Below, piece after piece: positions 25,739-34,394 of a DNA stretch of 44,091 bases. A program made the position numbers and the translations under genes. Every line of letters begins with the position of its first letter. Position 1 is the stretch's first letter. The notes under the pieces are model-generated. The model was not told the DNA's origin. It worked only from the letters and a program-made list of their open reading frames with translations, and did no database searches. Origin of the DNA: an uncultured Prevotella sp. (GTDB taxonomy: Bacteria > Bacteroidota > Bacteroidia > Bacteroidales > Bacteroidaceae); contig ONKL01000048.1 in the NCBI GenBank assembly GCA_900318395.1, forward strand, positions 1 to 44,091, given 5' to 3'.

Positions 25739-27289
25739 TTATAAACTATTACTTTGTTCGTTTTCAAATATATTCAGCATCTTAAATGTAGCCTTGATGG
25801 CAGCTTCTGTCTGGTCGGCATCAAGTCCTCGTGTACGGAGTATACGCCCGTTATCATTCCAGGTGATTACCGTCTGGACCAAGGCGTCCGTACGTCCACC
25901 GGGAGGAATGGTTACCGCATAATTCTGAAGGATGGGGAATGTGCGGTCGAGATACTTCTTGTAGATATAGCGCAGCGACTTCACAAAGGCGTCATACTGA
26001 CCGTCTCCCGTAGCACTCGCCTCATACTCCTGACCGTTGATCTCCACTTTAATATTTGCTCCAGGTTTCAGACCGTAAGCTGTTGACACGACATAACTTA
26101 CCAGTTTAACCTTATCTTCCTGAACATCGTGCTTCAGCACGTCGCTCACGATAAATGGCAGATCCTCCTGCGTCACGATTTCCTTCTTGTCGCCCAACTC
26201 TGTGATACGCTGGGTGACGCGCCTGGTCTGTTCTGGTGTGAGCTCTAATCCCAGTTCCTCCAGGTTCTTAGCGATGTTCGCCCGTCCACTGTTCTTGCCC
26301 AGCGCATACTCACGCTTACGACCGAAGCGCTCGGGTGCCAGTTCATTCTGATAGAGACCGTTTTTCTTATCACCGTCAGCATGCACACCGGCAACCTGTG
26401 TAAACACATTATCGCCGATAATCGGCTGGTTGGGAGCGACAGCAATACCGCTATAACTCTCTACCAGACGGGAGATATCGTTCAGCTTGTTCTCGATGAT
26501 ATTCGTCTTGGCATGGAATTGGTCTTTGAGAATCACCTGCACACTCGATAGCGGCGCATTGCCACAGCGCTCTCCTAGTCCGTTCACCGTCACATGGAGT
26601 CCTTTCGCACCGCTCAATACAGCTGCCAGTGAATTCGACACGGCCAGATCATAGTCGTTATGCGCGTGGAAATCGAAATGTGTATCAGTATATCTTTTAA
26701 TCATTTTACGGAAATATTCGATACACTGCAACGGGTTCATGATACCTAAGGTATCAGGAAGCATAAACCTGCGGATGCCGATGTCACAGAGCCGATCCAT
26801 CACGTCATAGACATACGAAGGAGAGTCCTTCATACCGTTCGACCAATCCTCGAGGTAAAGGTTCACAGTCAGCCCCTTCCGACGGGCATATTTCACCTCT
26901 TCGATAATGTCGGCGACATGTTCCTCAAGTGTCTTATGCAGTTGTTCCTTGCAATGACGCAACGACCCTTTTGCCAGAAGGTTGATAGTCTTACAGCCAC
27001 ATGCCTCGACCCAGTCCACACTTTGTCCGCCGTCCACGAAACCAAGCACCTCCACCCTGTCGAGCATATCTATCTGTTGGGCGTAACGGCAGATCATGCT
27101 AACAGCCTCTTTCTCACCCTCAGAAACGCGTGCCGAGGCCACCTCGATACGATCCACGTTCAAGTCGCGCAACAGCATACGGGCGATGATCAGCTTCTCA
27201 TGCGGCAGGAAACTCACACCGCTGGTCTGCTCACCGTCGCGCAAGGTGGAGTCCATGATCTCCACAAACGGCTGTATGCGCTGATACAT
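25739..27289 (-). CDS. LeuA/CimA-type synthase paralogue (candidate citramalate synthase)
   Basis: A 516-residue DRE-TIM acyltransferase with a C-terminal LeuA-type allosteric domain. The catalytic motif is [13 protein letters not shown] (residues 12-24), the metal-binding [13 protein letters not shown] is present, and the signature reads [14 protein letters not shown]. The true LeuA (29368-30867) instead has [14 protein letters not shown]. The ERCGN form recalls a class of (R)-citramalate synthases, which condense pyruvate and acetyl-CoA on the way to isoleucine, with LeuCD and LeuB doing the following steps. Its place between leuD and leuB fits that idea; homocitrate or a second isopropylmalate synthase are alternatives. 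The ATG at 27289 lies 2 nt after leuD; an ATG at 27313 would overlap leuD. Confidence 0.8.
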   Translation of the reverse strand: MYQRIQPFVEIMDSTLRDGEQTSGVSFLPHEKLIIARMLLRDLNVDRIEVASARVSEGEKEAVSMICRYAQQIDMLDRVEVLGFVDGGQSVDWVEACGCKTINLLAKGSLRHCKEQLHKTLEEHVADIIEEVKYARRKGLTVNLYLEDWSNGMKDSPSYVYDVMDRLCDIGIRRFMLPDTLGIMNPLQCIEYFRKMIKRYTDTHFDFHAHNDYDLAVSNSLAAVLSGAKGLHVTVNGLGERCGNAPLSSVQVILKDQFHAKTNIIENKLNDISRLVESYSGIAVAPNQPIIGDNVFTQVAGVHADGDKKNGLYQNELAPERFGRKREYALGKNSGRANIAKNLEELGLELTPEQTRRVTQRITELGDKKEIVTQEDLPFIVSDVLKHDVQEDKVKLVSYVVSTAYGLKPGANIKVEINGQEYEASATGDGQYDAFVKSLRYIYKKYLDRTFPILQNYAVTIPPGGRTDALVQTVITWNDNGRILRTRGLDADQTEAAIKATFKMLNIFENEQSNSL

Positions 27290-27291
27290 GT

Positions 27292-27888
27292 TTATTTGTT
27301 CGCTTGTTCCCATTGTTCTGTTTTATCGTGATTCTGTACCAGGAAATCGATATCGTCGAGACCATTCATCAGACAGTGTTTCTTATAGCCGTTGATATCG
27401 AAATGTTCGCTCTTGCCCGTAGCCTTGTTGGTGACTGTCTGATGAGGCAGATCCACTTCCACCTCTGTCTTCGGGTCGGTTTTGATACTTTCGAAGAGTT
27501 CTGCGAGGAACGGTTCCGAGACCACCACTGGCAACACGAAGTTGTTCAGTTCATTGTTCTTGTGGATATCAGCGAAGAACGAGCTGATCACCACACGGAA
27601 TCCATAGCCTGCGATAGCCCAGGCTGCATGTTCACGGCTCGAACCCGAACCGAAGTTCTTACCAGCCACGAGGATGCAACCCGAATAGGTGGGATTGTTG
27701 AGCACGAAGTCAGGATTGGGCGTTCCATCAGCCTGATAGCGCCAGTCACGGAAGAGGTTATCACCAAAGAATTTCTCCTCCTTCGTCGTAGCTTTCAGGA
27801 AGCGTGCCGGGATAATCTGATCAGTATCCACATTCTCCAGCGGCAGAGGCACGCAAGTACTTGTAATTATTTCGAATTTCTGTTTCAT
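27292..27888 (-). CDS. leuD: 3-isopropylmalate dehydratase small subunit
   Basis: Small (swivel-domain) subunit of isopropylmalate isomerase, 198 residues. Motifs seen are PLPLENVDTDQIIPARFLK (near 12-30), GKNFGSGSSREHAAWAI (about 72-88) and VVISSFFADI. It works with the adjacent leuC product to isomerise 2- to 3-isopropylmalate. The ATG at 27888 is chosen because it begins the conserved N-terminus; the frame can be read from 27927 but that part lies in the 76-bp palindromic element between leuC and leuD. Confidence 0.95.
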   Translation of the reverse strand: MKQKFEIITSTCVPLPLENVDTDQIIPARFLKATTKEEKFFGDNLFRDWRYQADGTPNPDFVLNNPTYSGCILVAGKNFGSGSSREHAAWAIAGYGFRVVISSFFADIHKNNELNNFVLPVVVSEPFLAELFESIKTDPKTEVEVDLPHQTVTNKATGKSEHFDINGYKKHCLMNGLDDIDFLVQNHDKTEQWEQANK

Positions 27889-27903
27889 TTCTTCTTCTTT
27901 TTG

Positions 27904-27979
27904 GGCACAGATTTCACGGATTAACACGGCTTTTATAATTTTAGCCGCGACTCTCGTAGAGAGCCGTGTAATCCGCGCC
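27904..27979. repeat. 76-bp palindromic CACGGATTA element, copy 2
   Basis: Related to 19422-19501. The minus strand reads GGCGCGGATTACACGG, a CTCTCTACGAGAG centre, and AGCCGTGTTAATCCGTG toward its end, so it too folds into an imperfect hairpin. It occupies the leuC-leuD junction, and its first G is the last base of the leuC TAG stop. Confidence 0.8.
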
Positions 27980-29355
27980 TAAATTAATACTCTTGGATCA
28001 GTAATCACACCGGTTACAGCTGCGGCGGCGGCGACTAAAGGCGATGCCAGGATGGTGCGCGCACCAGGGCCCTGACGACCTTCGAAATTACGGTTTGAGG
28101 TCGATACCGATAGTTTACCTGCCGGTATCTTGTCGTCGTTCATCGCCAGACAGGCGGAGCAACCAGGCTGGCGGATTTCGAAACCAGCCTCAGCGAGAAT
28201 CTTGTCAAGTCCCTCTTCACGGATCTGACGATCCACAGCCCACGAGCCGGGAACGAGCCAGGCAATGACCTCAGAAGACTTCTGGCGCCCCTTGACGATC
28301 GAAGCGAAGGCTCTAAAATCCTCTATGCGCCCATTGGTACACGCCCCAAGGAACACGTAGTCAACCTTGGTGCCGAGCAACTTCTGTCCAGCCTCGAAAC
28401 CCATATAGCGCAGTGCCTTGTCGAAGTTGGCATCACCTGTAGTAGGAATAGCCTCTGTGATACCGATACCCATGCCCGGATTGGTTCCATAAGTAATGCG
28501 TGGTTCGATATCTTCTGCATTGAAAATCAATTCCTTATTAAACACGGCATCGTCACCGCTCCTCAAGGTTTTCCAATAGGCTACAGCCTCGTCCCAGGCC
28601 TCGCCCTTAGGCGAAAACTCACGCCCTTTCAGATAGTCAAAGGTCGTTTCGTCAGGAGCTACGAAACCACCTCTTGCACCCATCTCTATCGAGAGATTAC
28701 AGAGTGTGAGGCGCCCTTCCATCGAGAGGTTGCGCACCACATCTCCTGCATACTCCACGAAATAGCCCGTAGCACCACTGGTGGTCAACTGCGCCATCAG
28801 GTAGAGTGCCACATCCTTGGCGGTGACGCCTTTCTGCAGCTTACCGTTGATAGTGATACGCATCGACTTGGGTTTCTGCTGCAGGATGCATTGTGAGGCC
28901 ATCACCATCTCCACCTCAGAGGTGCCGATACCGAAGGCCACAGCACCCATCGCACCGTGTGTCGACGTGTGCGAGTCGCCACAGACGATGGTCATGCCAG
29001 GCAGCGACAAGCCCTTCTCAGGACCTACCACGTGGATGATACCATTGTCTTTCGACATCATCCCATAGTGAGTCAGTCCGAAGTCGGCTGCATTCTTTGC
29101 CAGCATATCCACTTGTTTCTTCGACACCTCGTCGGCAATCGGTTTATCCTGATCATGTGTCGGAGTATTGTGATCTGGCATACAATAGATTCTCTCCGGA
29201 CGGAAGCACTTCAGTCCTCTGGCCCTCATGCCTTCGAAAGCCTGGGGCGATGTCACCTCGTGGCAGTACAGACGGTCTATATAGAGCTGTGTAGGACCGT
29301 CCTCCACCTGCTGCACCACGTGCTTATCCCATATTTTATCAAACAATGTATTCAT
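27979..29355 (-). CDS. leuC: 3-isopropylmalate dehydratase large subunit
   Basis: The [4Fe-4S] catalytic subunit of isopropylmalate isomerase, 458 residues. Cluster-binding cysteines are in [13 protein letters not shown] (about 340) and [11 protein letters not shown] (about 400-405). [21 protein letters not shown] and [16 protein letters not shown] are further aconitase-family signatures. It starts 12 nt after the leuA stop. A palindromic repeat separates it from leuD, its partner. Confidence 0.96.
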   Translation of the reverse strand: MNTLFDKIWDKHVVQQVEDGPTQLYIDRLYCHEVTSPQAFEGMRARGLKCFRPERIYCMPDHNTPTHDQDKPIADEVSKKQVDMLAKNAADFGLTHYGMMSKDNGIIHVVGPEKGLSLPGMTIVCGDSHTSTHGAMGAVAFGIGTSEVEMVMASQCILQQKPKSMRITINGKLQKGVTAKDVALYLMAQLTTSGATGYFVEYAGDVVRNLSMEGRLTLCNLSIEMGARGGFVAPDETTFDYLKGREFSPKGEAWDEAVAYWKTLRSGDDAVFNKELIFNAEDIEPRITYGTNPGMGIGITEAIPTTGDANFDKALRYMGFEAGQKLLGTKVDYVFLGACTNGRIEDFRAFASIVKGRQKSSEVIAWLVPGSWAVDRQIREEGLDKILAEAGFEIRQPGCSACLAMNDDKIPAGKLSVSTSNRNFEGRQGPGARTILASPLVAAAAAVTGVITDPRVLI

Positions 29356-29367
29356 ATTTTCAATCTT

Positions 29368-30867
29368 TCATTCTTTCTTGAACTTGTTGATACAATCAAT
29401 ATACGCTTCCACAGAAGCAGTCACGATGTCAGTATTAGCACCAAAACCGTAGTACAGACTACCATCGTACTCCACCTGCATGTGTACCTTACCCACATCG
29501 TCCGATCCCTTCGAGATGGCCTGGATGGTAAACTCCTTCAGCGTCATCTGTTTCATGATGATCTTCTTCAGCGCCTTGATGGCGGCATCCACCGGACCGT
29601 TGCCCGATGCGGCTGCCTCGAACTTCTGACCTGAGATGTCAAGACCGATAGAAGCCACACTCTTCACGCCCTTACCCGTTGTTACCTGCAGGAAGTCGAG
29701 ACGTACGGCGTGTGTATCTGCCATATCGGCACCTGCCAGCATCAGGGCATCAGCATCGGTCACCTCCTTCTTCTGGTCGGCCAGAATCAGGAACTTCTCA
29801 TAGACCTTATCAAGCTTATCCTCCTCCAGATCAACACCGTTCACGTGCAGACGGTGCTTCAGGGCAGCACGCCCACTGCGTGCTGTCAGTACGATCGAGT
29901 TGTCGTCGATACCCACATCCTTCGGATCTATGATCTCATAGGTATGCACATTCTTCAGCACACCGTCCTGATGGATGCCACTTGAATGGGCAAAGGCGTT
30001 ACGACCCACGATGGCCTTGTTGGGCTGCACGGGCATGTTCATCAGACTCGACACCATCCTACTGATCGGATAGATTTTGGTAGTATTGATGTTCGTATCT
30101 ATCTGAAGTGACTTATGACATTTCAGGATCATGGCAATCTCTTCGAGTGAAGTGTTTCCTGCTCGCTCACCGATGCCATTGATGGTCACTTCCACCTGTC
30201 GGGCACCTGCCATCACACCATTCAGCGTATTGGCTGTGGCCATACCCAGGTCGTTATGGCAGTGGGTCGAGATGATGGCACGGTCTATGCCGTCGACATG
30301 TTCCTTCAGATATTTGATCTTTTCGAAATACTCTTGTGGCAGACAGTAGCCCGTCGTATCGGGAATGTTCACCACCGTGGCACCCGCCTTGATGACAGCC
30401 TCCACCACACGAGCGAGGTATTCATTGTCAGTTCGTCCGGCGTCCTCGCAGTAGAACTCCACGTCGTCTACATACCGCTTGGCATACTTTGTGGCGGCAA
30501 TGGCCACCTCGAGGATATGCTCGCGGTCGGAGTTGAATTTATACTGGATGTGCTCATCGGAAGTTCCGATGCCTGTGTGGATACGCTTATGCTTGGCATA
30601 TTTCAGCGCATCGAAGGCCACATCGATATCACGCTCTACCGCACGGGTCAGCGCACAAATCACTGGCCACGTCACGGCCTTTGAGATTTCAATCACCGAG
30701 TTGAAATCACCAGGACTCGAGATGGGGAATCCTGCTTCGATCACATCCACGCCGAGTTGTTCGAGAGCCTTAGCCACCTGTATCTTCTCTACGGTGTTCA
30801 ACTGGCAGCCAGGCACTTGTTCCCCGTCGCGGAGCGTCGTGTCGAAAATGTAAAGTCTGTCGTTCAT
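29368..30867 (-). CDS. leuA: 2-isopropylmalate synthase
   Basis: Condenses 2-oxoisovalerate with acetyl-CoA, the first step of leucine synthesis. The 499-residue protein has the catalytic motif [17 protein letters not shown] (residues 8-24), [27 protein letters not shown] for metal binding, and [17 protein letters not shown]. The C-terminal third (about 390-499) is the leucine-sensing LeuA dimer domain, so feedback inhibition is likely in addition to the attenuator seen in its leader. It is the first structural gene of the operon. Confidence 0.95.
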   Translation of the reverse strand: MNDRLYIFDTTLRDGEQVPGCQLNTVEKIQVAKALEQLGVDVIEAGFPISSPGDFNSVIEISKAVTWPVICALTRAVERDIDVAFDALKYAKHKRIHTGIGTSDEHIQYKFNSDREHILEVAIAATKYAKRYVDDVEFYCEDAGRTDNEYLARVVEAVIKAGATVVNIPDTTGYCLPQEYFEKIKYLKEHVDGIDRAIISTHCHNDLGMATANTLNGVMAGARQVEVTINGIGERAGNTSLEEIAMILKCHKSLQIDTNINTTKIYPISRMVSSLMNMPVQPNKAIVGRNAFAHSSGIHQDGVLKNVHTYEIIDPKDVGIDDNSIVLTARSGRAALKHRLHVNGVDLEEDKLDKVYEKFLILADQKKEVTDADALMLAGADMADTHAVRLDFLQVTTGKGVKSVASIGLDISGQKFEAAASGNGPVDAAIKALKKIIMKQMTLKEFTIQAISKGSDDVGKVHMQVEYDGSLYYGFGANTDIVTASVEAYIDCINKFKKE

Positions 30868-30940
30868 TTCTGCTGTTTATTAATTTGTTGTTTTGACTAT
30901 GTCTATTATTATGTCCTTTTGTTCTTTTTATCTAATAACG

Positions 30941-30974
30941 AAAAAGCCTTTCACACCCGGAAGTGAGAAAGGCT
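30941..30974 (-). terminator. Attenuator terminator of the leu operon
   Basis: On the minus strand AGCCTTTCTCAC (30974-30963), loop TTCCGG, GTGTGAAAGGCT (30956-30945), with one T-T mismatch, followed by a run of T to 30941. Its 5' arm and loop are the target of the antiterminator strand at 31027-31036. Confidence 0.85.
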
Positions 30975-31026
30975 CGTATTTAATGTTTATCTTTTATCTG
31001 TTCATCTCTGATCTACATCCACCTCG

Positions 31027-31092
31027 TCACTTCCGGCTGCGTTCCTGCAGTCGAATAATAATAAGGCCATTAAGTAGATTAAAACTCATCAT
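31027..31092 (-). CDS. Putative leu operon leader peptide
   Basis: A 21-codon ORF starting with two ATGs: MMSFNLLNGLIIIRLQERS, then R, K and TGA. It holds four Leu codons (CTA, CTT, CTT, CTG) and three consecutive Ile codons (ATT) among residues 6-15. The stop codon lies in the antiterminator strand. It begins about 28 nt after the -7 box. A shifted frame (ATG at 31070, beginning MALLLF with three TTA codons, stop at 31002) is an alternative, but its stop lies past the antiterminator strand and fits attenuation less well. Confidence 0.6.
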   Translation of the reverse strand: MMSFNLLNGLIIIRLQERSRK

Positions 31093-31119
31093 CTGTTCAC
31101 TATTTTTTGAAATCGGGGG

Positions 31120-31151
31120 CAAAAGTAAGCATTATTTTTGAAATAAACAAA
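31120..31151 (-). promoter_or_regulatory. Promoter of the leu operon
   Basis: On the minus strand TTTG (31148-31151), a 20-nt spacer and TACTTTTG (31120-31127) match the Bacteroidetes consensus. The start of transcription would lie near 31113, giving a leader of about 245 nt before leuA. Confidence 0.65.
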
Positions 31152-31152
31152 T

Positions 31153-31188
31153 AAAATGTCACTTTTTTGCATCAAAACGTGACATTTT
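31153..31188 (-). terminator. Terminator after the alcohol dehydrogenase gene
   Basis: AAAATGTCAC (31153-31162) pairs with GTGACATTTT (31179-31188), and the loop contains a further TTTT/AAAA pairing. It lies just downstream of the alcohol dehydrogenase stop and immediately before the leu promoter, so it insulates the two leftward units. Confidence 0.75.
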
Positions 31189-31201
31189 TATTTTTCACTC
31201 C

Positions 31202-32368
31202 TCACTTCTCATTAGCTATTCGATAGACAGCTTTCATATCTTCGGGCGTCAGCACCTCCATCGCACCGATGTTCATCTTGCCGCCACGACTGCATTTGTC
31301 CACCAGCGTCTCTATCTCCTCATCTGTTGCCTGACGGCCTATCAGTTCAGGGATACTAGTGGGCATGCCGATAGAATGGAAGAAAGCCTCGATAGCCTCA
31401 ATGCCTGCCAAAGCGCCCTCGACACCCATCACGTTACGGGCGAACTTCTCGAAGCGGGCCAGATGCTTATCCTTCACATAGCTGGCCCACGAACCCCAGA
31501 TGGCAGCCAGACCTGCTCCATGTGTCACGCCAAAGAGGCCGCTCAGTTCGTGCTCCAGCTTATGACAGGCGAAGTCTTTCTCTGTGCCGCACTCCGTCAA
31601 GTCGTTATGCGACAGTGAACTGGCCCACATGATGGCAGCCCGATGCTCATAGTCCTCAGGATGCTCCAGCACAATTGGGGTGGCATCTTTCACCGTGCGC
31701 AGCAGTGCCTCGGCGATAGCATCTGTCAGGATGGCATCCTCATATTTAGAGAAGTAGCGCTCCATCGTGTGCATCATGATGTCCGTAGCTCCGGCAGCCG
31801 TCTGATAGGGCGGCAATGTATAGGTGCGCTCTGGGTTCATGATAGCGAACTTACAGCGGCAGAGATCGCTGTTCACGCCGCGCTTCAGCATCCCCTCATC
31901 GTTGGTGATCACACAACTCGACGACATCTCCGAGCCTGCTGCAGGAATTGTCAGCATCACGCCGATGGGCAGACATGACTGAGGCACGGCCTTGCCGTCC
32001 CAGAAATCCCAAACGTCGCCTGAATAGCCCACGCCGTAGCCGATGGCCTTCGCAGAGTCGATGACCGAACCGCCACCCACGGCGAGAATGAAGTCCACGT
32101 TCTCACGCTTGCAGAGCTCGATACCCTCCTTCACCTTTGACAGCAAGGGGTTAGGCACTACCCCACCCAACTCCACGTAGTTGATACCAGCCTCTGTGAG
32201 CATCTTCTCCACCTTGTCGAGCAATCCAGAACGACGGGCACTGCCTCCGCCAAAGTGTACCAGCACCTTTCTGCCGCCATACTGCTGTATCAGCTGCGGC
32301 AGTTTCTCTTCAGCCTCGCGACCGAACACAACACGTGTCGGTGCATAGAAATTAAAATCCTTCATCAT
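31202..32368 (-). CDS. Iron-containing alcohol dehydrogenase
   Basis: A 388-residue group III alcohol dehydrogenase, close in pattern to NAD(P)H-dependent butanol dehydrogenases (BdhA/YqhD). N-terminal FYAPTRVVFGREAEEKL, the nucleotide-binding GGGSVIDSAKAIGYG (about 97-111) and metal ligands in TDIMMHTMERYF and HKLEHELSGLFGVTHGAGLA are present. It would reduce aldehydes formed in fermentation or detoxification. Two adjacent ATGs (32368, 32365) are possible starts. The stop codon lies in a short GTGAGGAGTGAAAA heptad repeat. Confidence 0.92.
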   Translation of the reverse strand: MMKDFNFYAPTRVVFGREAEEKLPQLIQQYGGRKVLVHFGGGSARRSGLLDKVEKMLTEAGINYVELGGVVPNPLLSKVKEGIELCKRENVDFILAVGGGSVIDSAKAIGYGVGYSGDVWDFWDGKAVPQSCLPIGVMLTIPAAGSEMSSSCVITNDEGMLKRGVNSDLCRCKFAIMNPERTYTLPPYQTAAGATDIMMHTMERYFSKYEDAILTDAIAEALLRTVKDATPIVLEHPEDYEHRAAIMWASSLSHNDLTECGTEKDFACHKLEHELSGLFGVTHGAGLAAIWGSWASYVKDKHLARFEKFARNVMGVEGALAGIEAIEAFFHSIGMPTSIPELIGRQATDEEIETLVDKCSRGGKMNIGAMEVLTPEDMKAVYRIANEK

Positions 32369-32395
32369 ATCCTTGTTCTTTTAGTATTCCTGCTG

Positions 32396-32427
32396 CAAAA
32401 ATAACGAGAAATTCTTAAACTTCCAAA
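32396..32427 (-). promoter_or_regulatory. Promoter of the alcohol dehydrogenase gene
   Basis: On the minus strand TTTG (32424-32427), a 20-nt spacer and TATTTTTG (32396-32403), 27 nt before the ATG at 32368. It overlaps the upstream region of the divergent GH25 promoter. Confidence 0.55.
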
Positions 32428-32441
32428 TTATTTGCCGAAAA

Positions 32442-32473
32442 CTTGGACGAGTCGGAAAAATGTTGTATCTTCG
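32442..32473 (+). promoter_or_regulatory. Promoter of the GH25 gene
   Basis: CTTG (32442-32445), a 20-nt spacer and TATCTTCG (32466-32473), one base off the -7 consensus. It ends 9 nt before the ATG at 32483, so the transcript would have almost no leader. Confidence 0.5.
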
Positions 32474-32482
32474 CAGCGTCAA

Positions 32483-33808
32483 ATGATGAAAAAGATTCTT
32501 TTATATATTATAATAGGTATGGCAGCTCTGATGAGTGCCAGCTATCTGATTGGTGCCCCCAAGCACGTAGGCATGCACATCGCCGATGTGCCCGCCCCCC
32601 TTGCGATATCCGACACGATGAACACATCGCCCAGTTTTTCACCAGCAGTGGATGAGGAGTTGAAATACTATTTCGACCGCCACGACGTACAAGACGAAGG
32701 TTTCGAGATGGTGGCCGCCATCGCCTCAGGCCGACGACTGGCCGTCAGCATCAATCCTGTTCTCTCCGCCATGAGCGTCGGCACCTGGCAGGGCCGGCAG
32801 CGGCAGGGCACCGTTCTGAGCCTCGACTCTCTGCAGCGCACTATCGTAGCCACCTGGCAGGCCGACACCATCGAGACTGGTGTCCGCGCCGACTCTACAG
32901 GCATCTACATGGGCGACTTCTCCAGTCTGAAAGCCCATGGTCATGGTGCCCTATTCTTGCCCGACGGCAGCTACTCAGAGGGACACTTTGCGAACGATCT
33001 CCGTCAGGGCTTCGGAGTACAACTGCTCCACCCTTACGGCGACGAGCCGCGTCTGCAGGCAGGCGAATGGAGCAAGAACCGCTTCATGGGCGAGCGCATG
33101 CGTTACACCACGGAGCGCATCTACGGTATCGACATCTCGAAATACCAGCACGGCAAGGGACGTCGCGCCGTACCCATCCACTGGGACAAGCTGCGCATCA
33201 TCCACGTCGGCAAGCGTGGCAGCCATAATGTCAGCGGCACAGCCGACTATCCCGTCTCGTTCATCTTCATCAAGTCGACGGAGAGCACCACTATCCGCAA
33301 CAAGTTCTATGCCAGCGACTATGCCCAGGCCCGCAAGCGTGACATCCGCGTTGGTGCCTACCACTTCTGGTCGATGCGCACCACGGGAGCTGATCAGGCG
33401 CAGCATTTCCTGCGGAATACGCTCTTCAAGGACGGCGACCTGCCACCCGTGCTCGACATCGAACCCTCCAAGTCGCAGGTCGAGCAGATGGGTGCAGATC
33501 GAATGTTCCAGCAGATTCGCATCTGGCTTAGAGCCGTCGAGCGCAGCACAGGTGTCAAGCCCATCCTCTATGTCAACCAGATGTTCGTGAACAACTACCT
33601 GTCGAAACAGTCCGACCTGAAACGTGACTACCGCGTGTGGATTGCCCGTTACAGCGAGTACAAGCCCGATGTCCGTCTGGCCTTCTGGCAACTCTGCCCC
33701 GACGGTCGTGTAGCTGGCATCCAGGGCGATGTCGACATCAACGTGTTCAATGGCTACAAGAGCCAGTTCGAAGAGTTCATCGAGACCGAAACCATCAAAA
33801 GGAATTAG
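32483..33808 (+). CDS. GH25 muramidase with MORN-like segment
   Basis: A 441-residue envelope protein. An N-terminal hydrophobic segment (KKILLYIIIGMAALMSASYL) acts as signal or anchor. Residues of about 140-205 include MORN-like units (HGHGALFLPDGSYSEGHF, LRQGFGVQLLHPYG). The C-terminal half is a GH25 lysozyme domain: YGIDISKYQ (catalytic-site Asp), FIFIKSTESTT, VGAYHFWSM, and PPVLDIEPS with the DxE pair. GH25 enzymes cleave the MurNAc-GlcNAc bond of peptidoglycan. The start at 32483 is chosen because the upstream frame covers the promoter. rlmH follows 3 nt after its stop. Confidence 0.88.
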   Translation: MMKKILLYIIIGMAALMSASYLIGAPKHVGMHIADVPAPLAISDTMNTSPSFSPAVDEELKYYFDRHDVQDEGFEMVAAIASGRRLAVSINPVLSAMSVGTWQGRQRQGTVLSLDSLQRTIVATWQADTIETGVRADSTGIYMGDFSSLKAHGHGALFLPDGSYSEGHFANDLRQGFGVQLLHPYGDEPRLQAGEWSKNRFMGERMRYTTERIYGIDISKYQHGKGRRAVPIHWDKLRIIHVGKRGSHNVSGTADYPVSFIFIKSTESTTIRNKFYASDYAQARKRDIRVGAYHFWSMRTTGADQAQHFLRNTLFKDGDLPPVLDIEPSKSQVEQMGADRMFQQIRIWLRAVERSTGVKPILYVNQMFVNNYLSKQSDLKRDYRVWIARYSEYKPDVRLAFWQLCPDGRVAGIQGDVDINVFNGYKSQFEEFIETETIKRN

Positions 33809-33811
33809 CGT

Positions 33812-34282
33812 ATGAAGACACTGCTGATACTCGTAGGCAAGACCACCGACCGCCATTTCCAGGCAGGCATTAGCGACTACGTCGAACGAATCGGCCACTA
33901 CATGCCCTTCGAACTGGTCACCATTCCCGAACTCAAGAACACGAAGAGTCTCTCGGAAGAACAGCAGAAGGCTGCTGAGGGTGAACTCATCCTGAAACAG
34001 ATTCAGGCGTCGGATACCGTCGTGCTGCTCGACGAACATGGTCGCGAGTTGCGCAGTATCGAGTTCGCCCGCTGGTTGGAGCAGAAGCGCAACACCACCC
34101 GCCGACTCATCTTCGTCATCGGAGGCCCATACGGCTTCTCCCCTGCCGTCTACGCCCGTGCCAACGAACAGCTTTCCCTCTCCAAGATGACCTTCTCTCA
34201 CCAGATGATACGCCTCGTCTTCACCGAGCAGATCTACCGCGCCTGCACCATCATCAAAGGCGAGCCTTACCACCACGAGTAA
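33812..34282 (+). CDS. rlmH: 23S rRNA (pseudouridine-1915-N3)-methyltransferase RlmH
   Basis: A 156-residue SPOUT methyltransferase that methylates pseudouridine 1915 in helix 69 of 23S rRNA. Motifs seen are LLDEHGRELRSIEFARWL (about 71-88), the knot region FVIGGPYGFSP (about 106-116), LSLSKMTFSHQMIRLVFTEQ and the C-terminal YRACTIIKGEPYHHE. Length and motifs are complete. It lies directly after the muramidase gene and is probably co-transcribed with it. Confidence 0.96.
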   Translation: MKTLLILVGKTTDRHFQAGISDYVERIGHYMPFELVTIPELKNTKSLSEEQQKAAEGELILKQIQASDTVVLLDEHGRELRSIEFARWLEQKRNTTRRLIFVIGGPYGFSPAVYARANEQLSLSKMTFSHQMIRLVFTEQIYRACTIIKGEPYHHE

Positions 34283-34394
34283 CTGTGACGAGGTACGTGC
34301 GATGAAGGCATTGGGACAGACCCTTCGCACCCTCCGCCACCGCACCAAGCCGAAAGAGTAGAGGGATTTGATAAGTTCATACTTAGAAATTTCA

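Larger units (their letters stand above)
30868..31119 (-). promoter_or_regulatory. leu operon leader: ribosome-dependent transcription attenuator
   Basis: The 5' leader of leuA holds, in transcription order, a 21-codon leader ORF (31092-31027), a spacer, and an intrinsic terminator (30974-30941) about 75 nt before the leuA ATG. The minus-strand segment CCGGAAGTGA at 31036-31027, which contains the leader stop codon TGA, is a perfect 10-nt complement of TCACTTCCGG at 30966-30957, the 5' arm and loop of the terminator. This allows two exclusive folds. If a ribosome stalls at the Leu/Ile codons, the antiterminator can form; if it reaches the stop codon it covers the first strand, so the terminator forms. 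This follows classical amino acid attenuation; the pairings are seen, the mechanism is inferred. Confidence 0.75.

Noticed and set aside
34302-34361. A 19-codon ORF (MKALGQTLRTLRHRTKPKE) just after rlmH
   Set aside because: Arg-rich and in frame with sequence upstream of its ATG, so it could be the end of a lost gene, but nothing identifies it.
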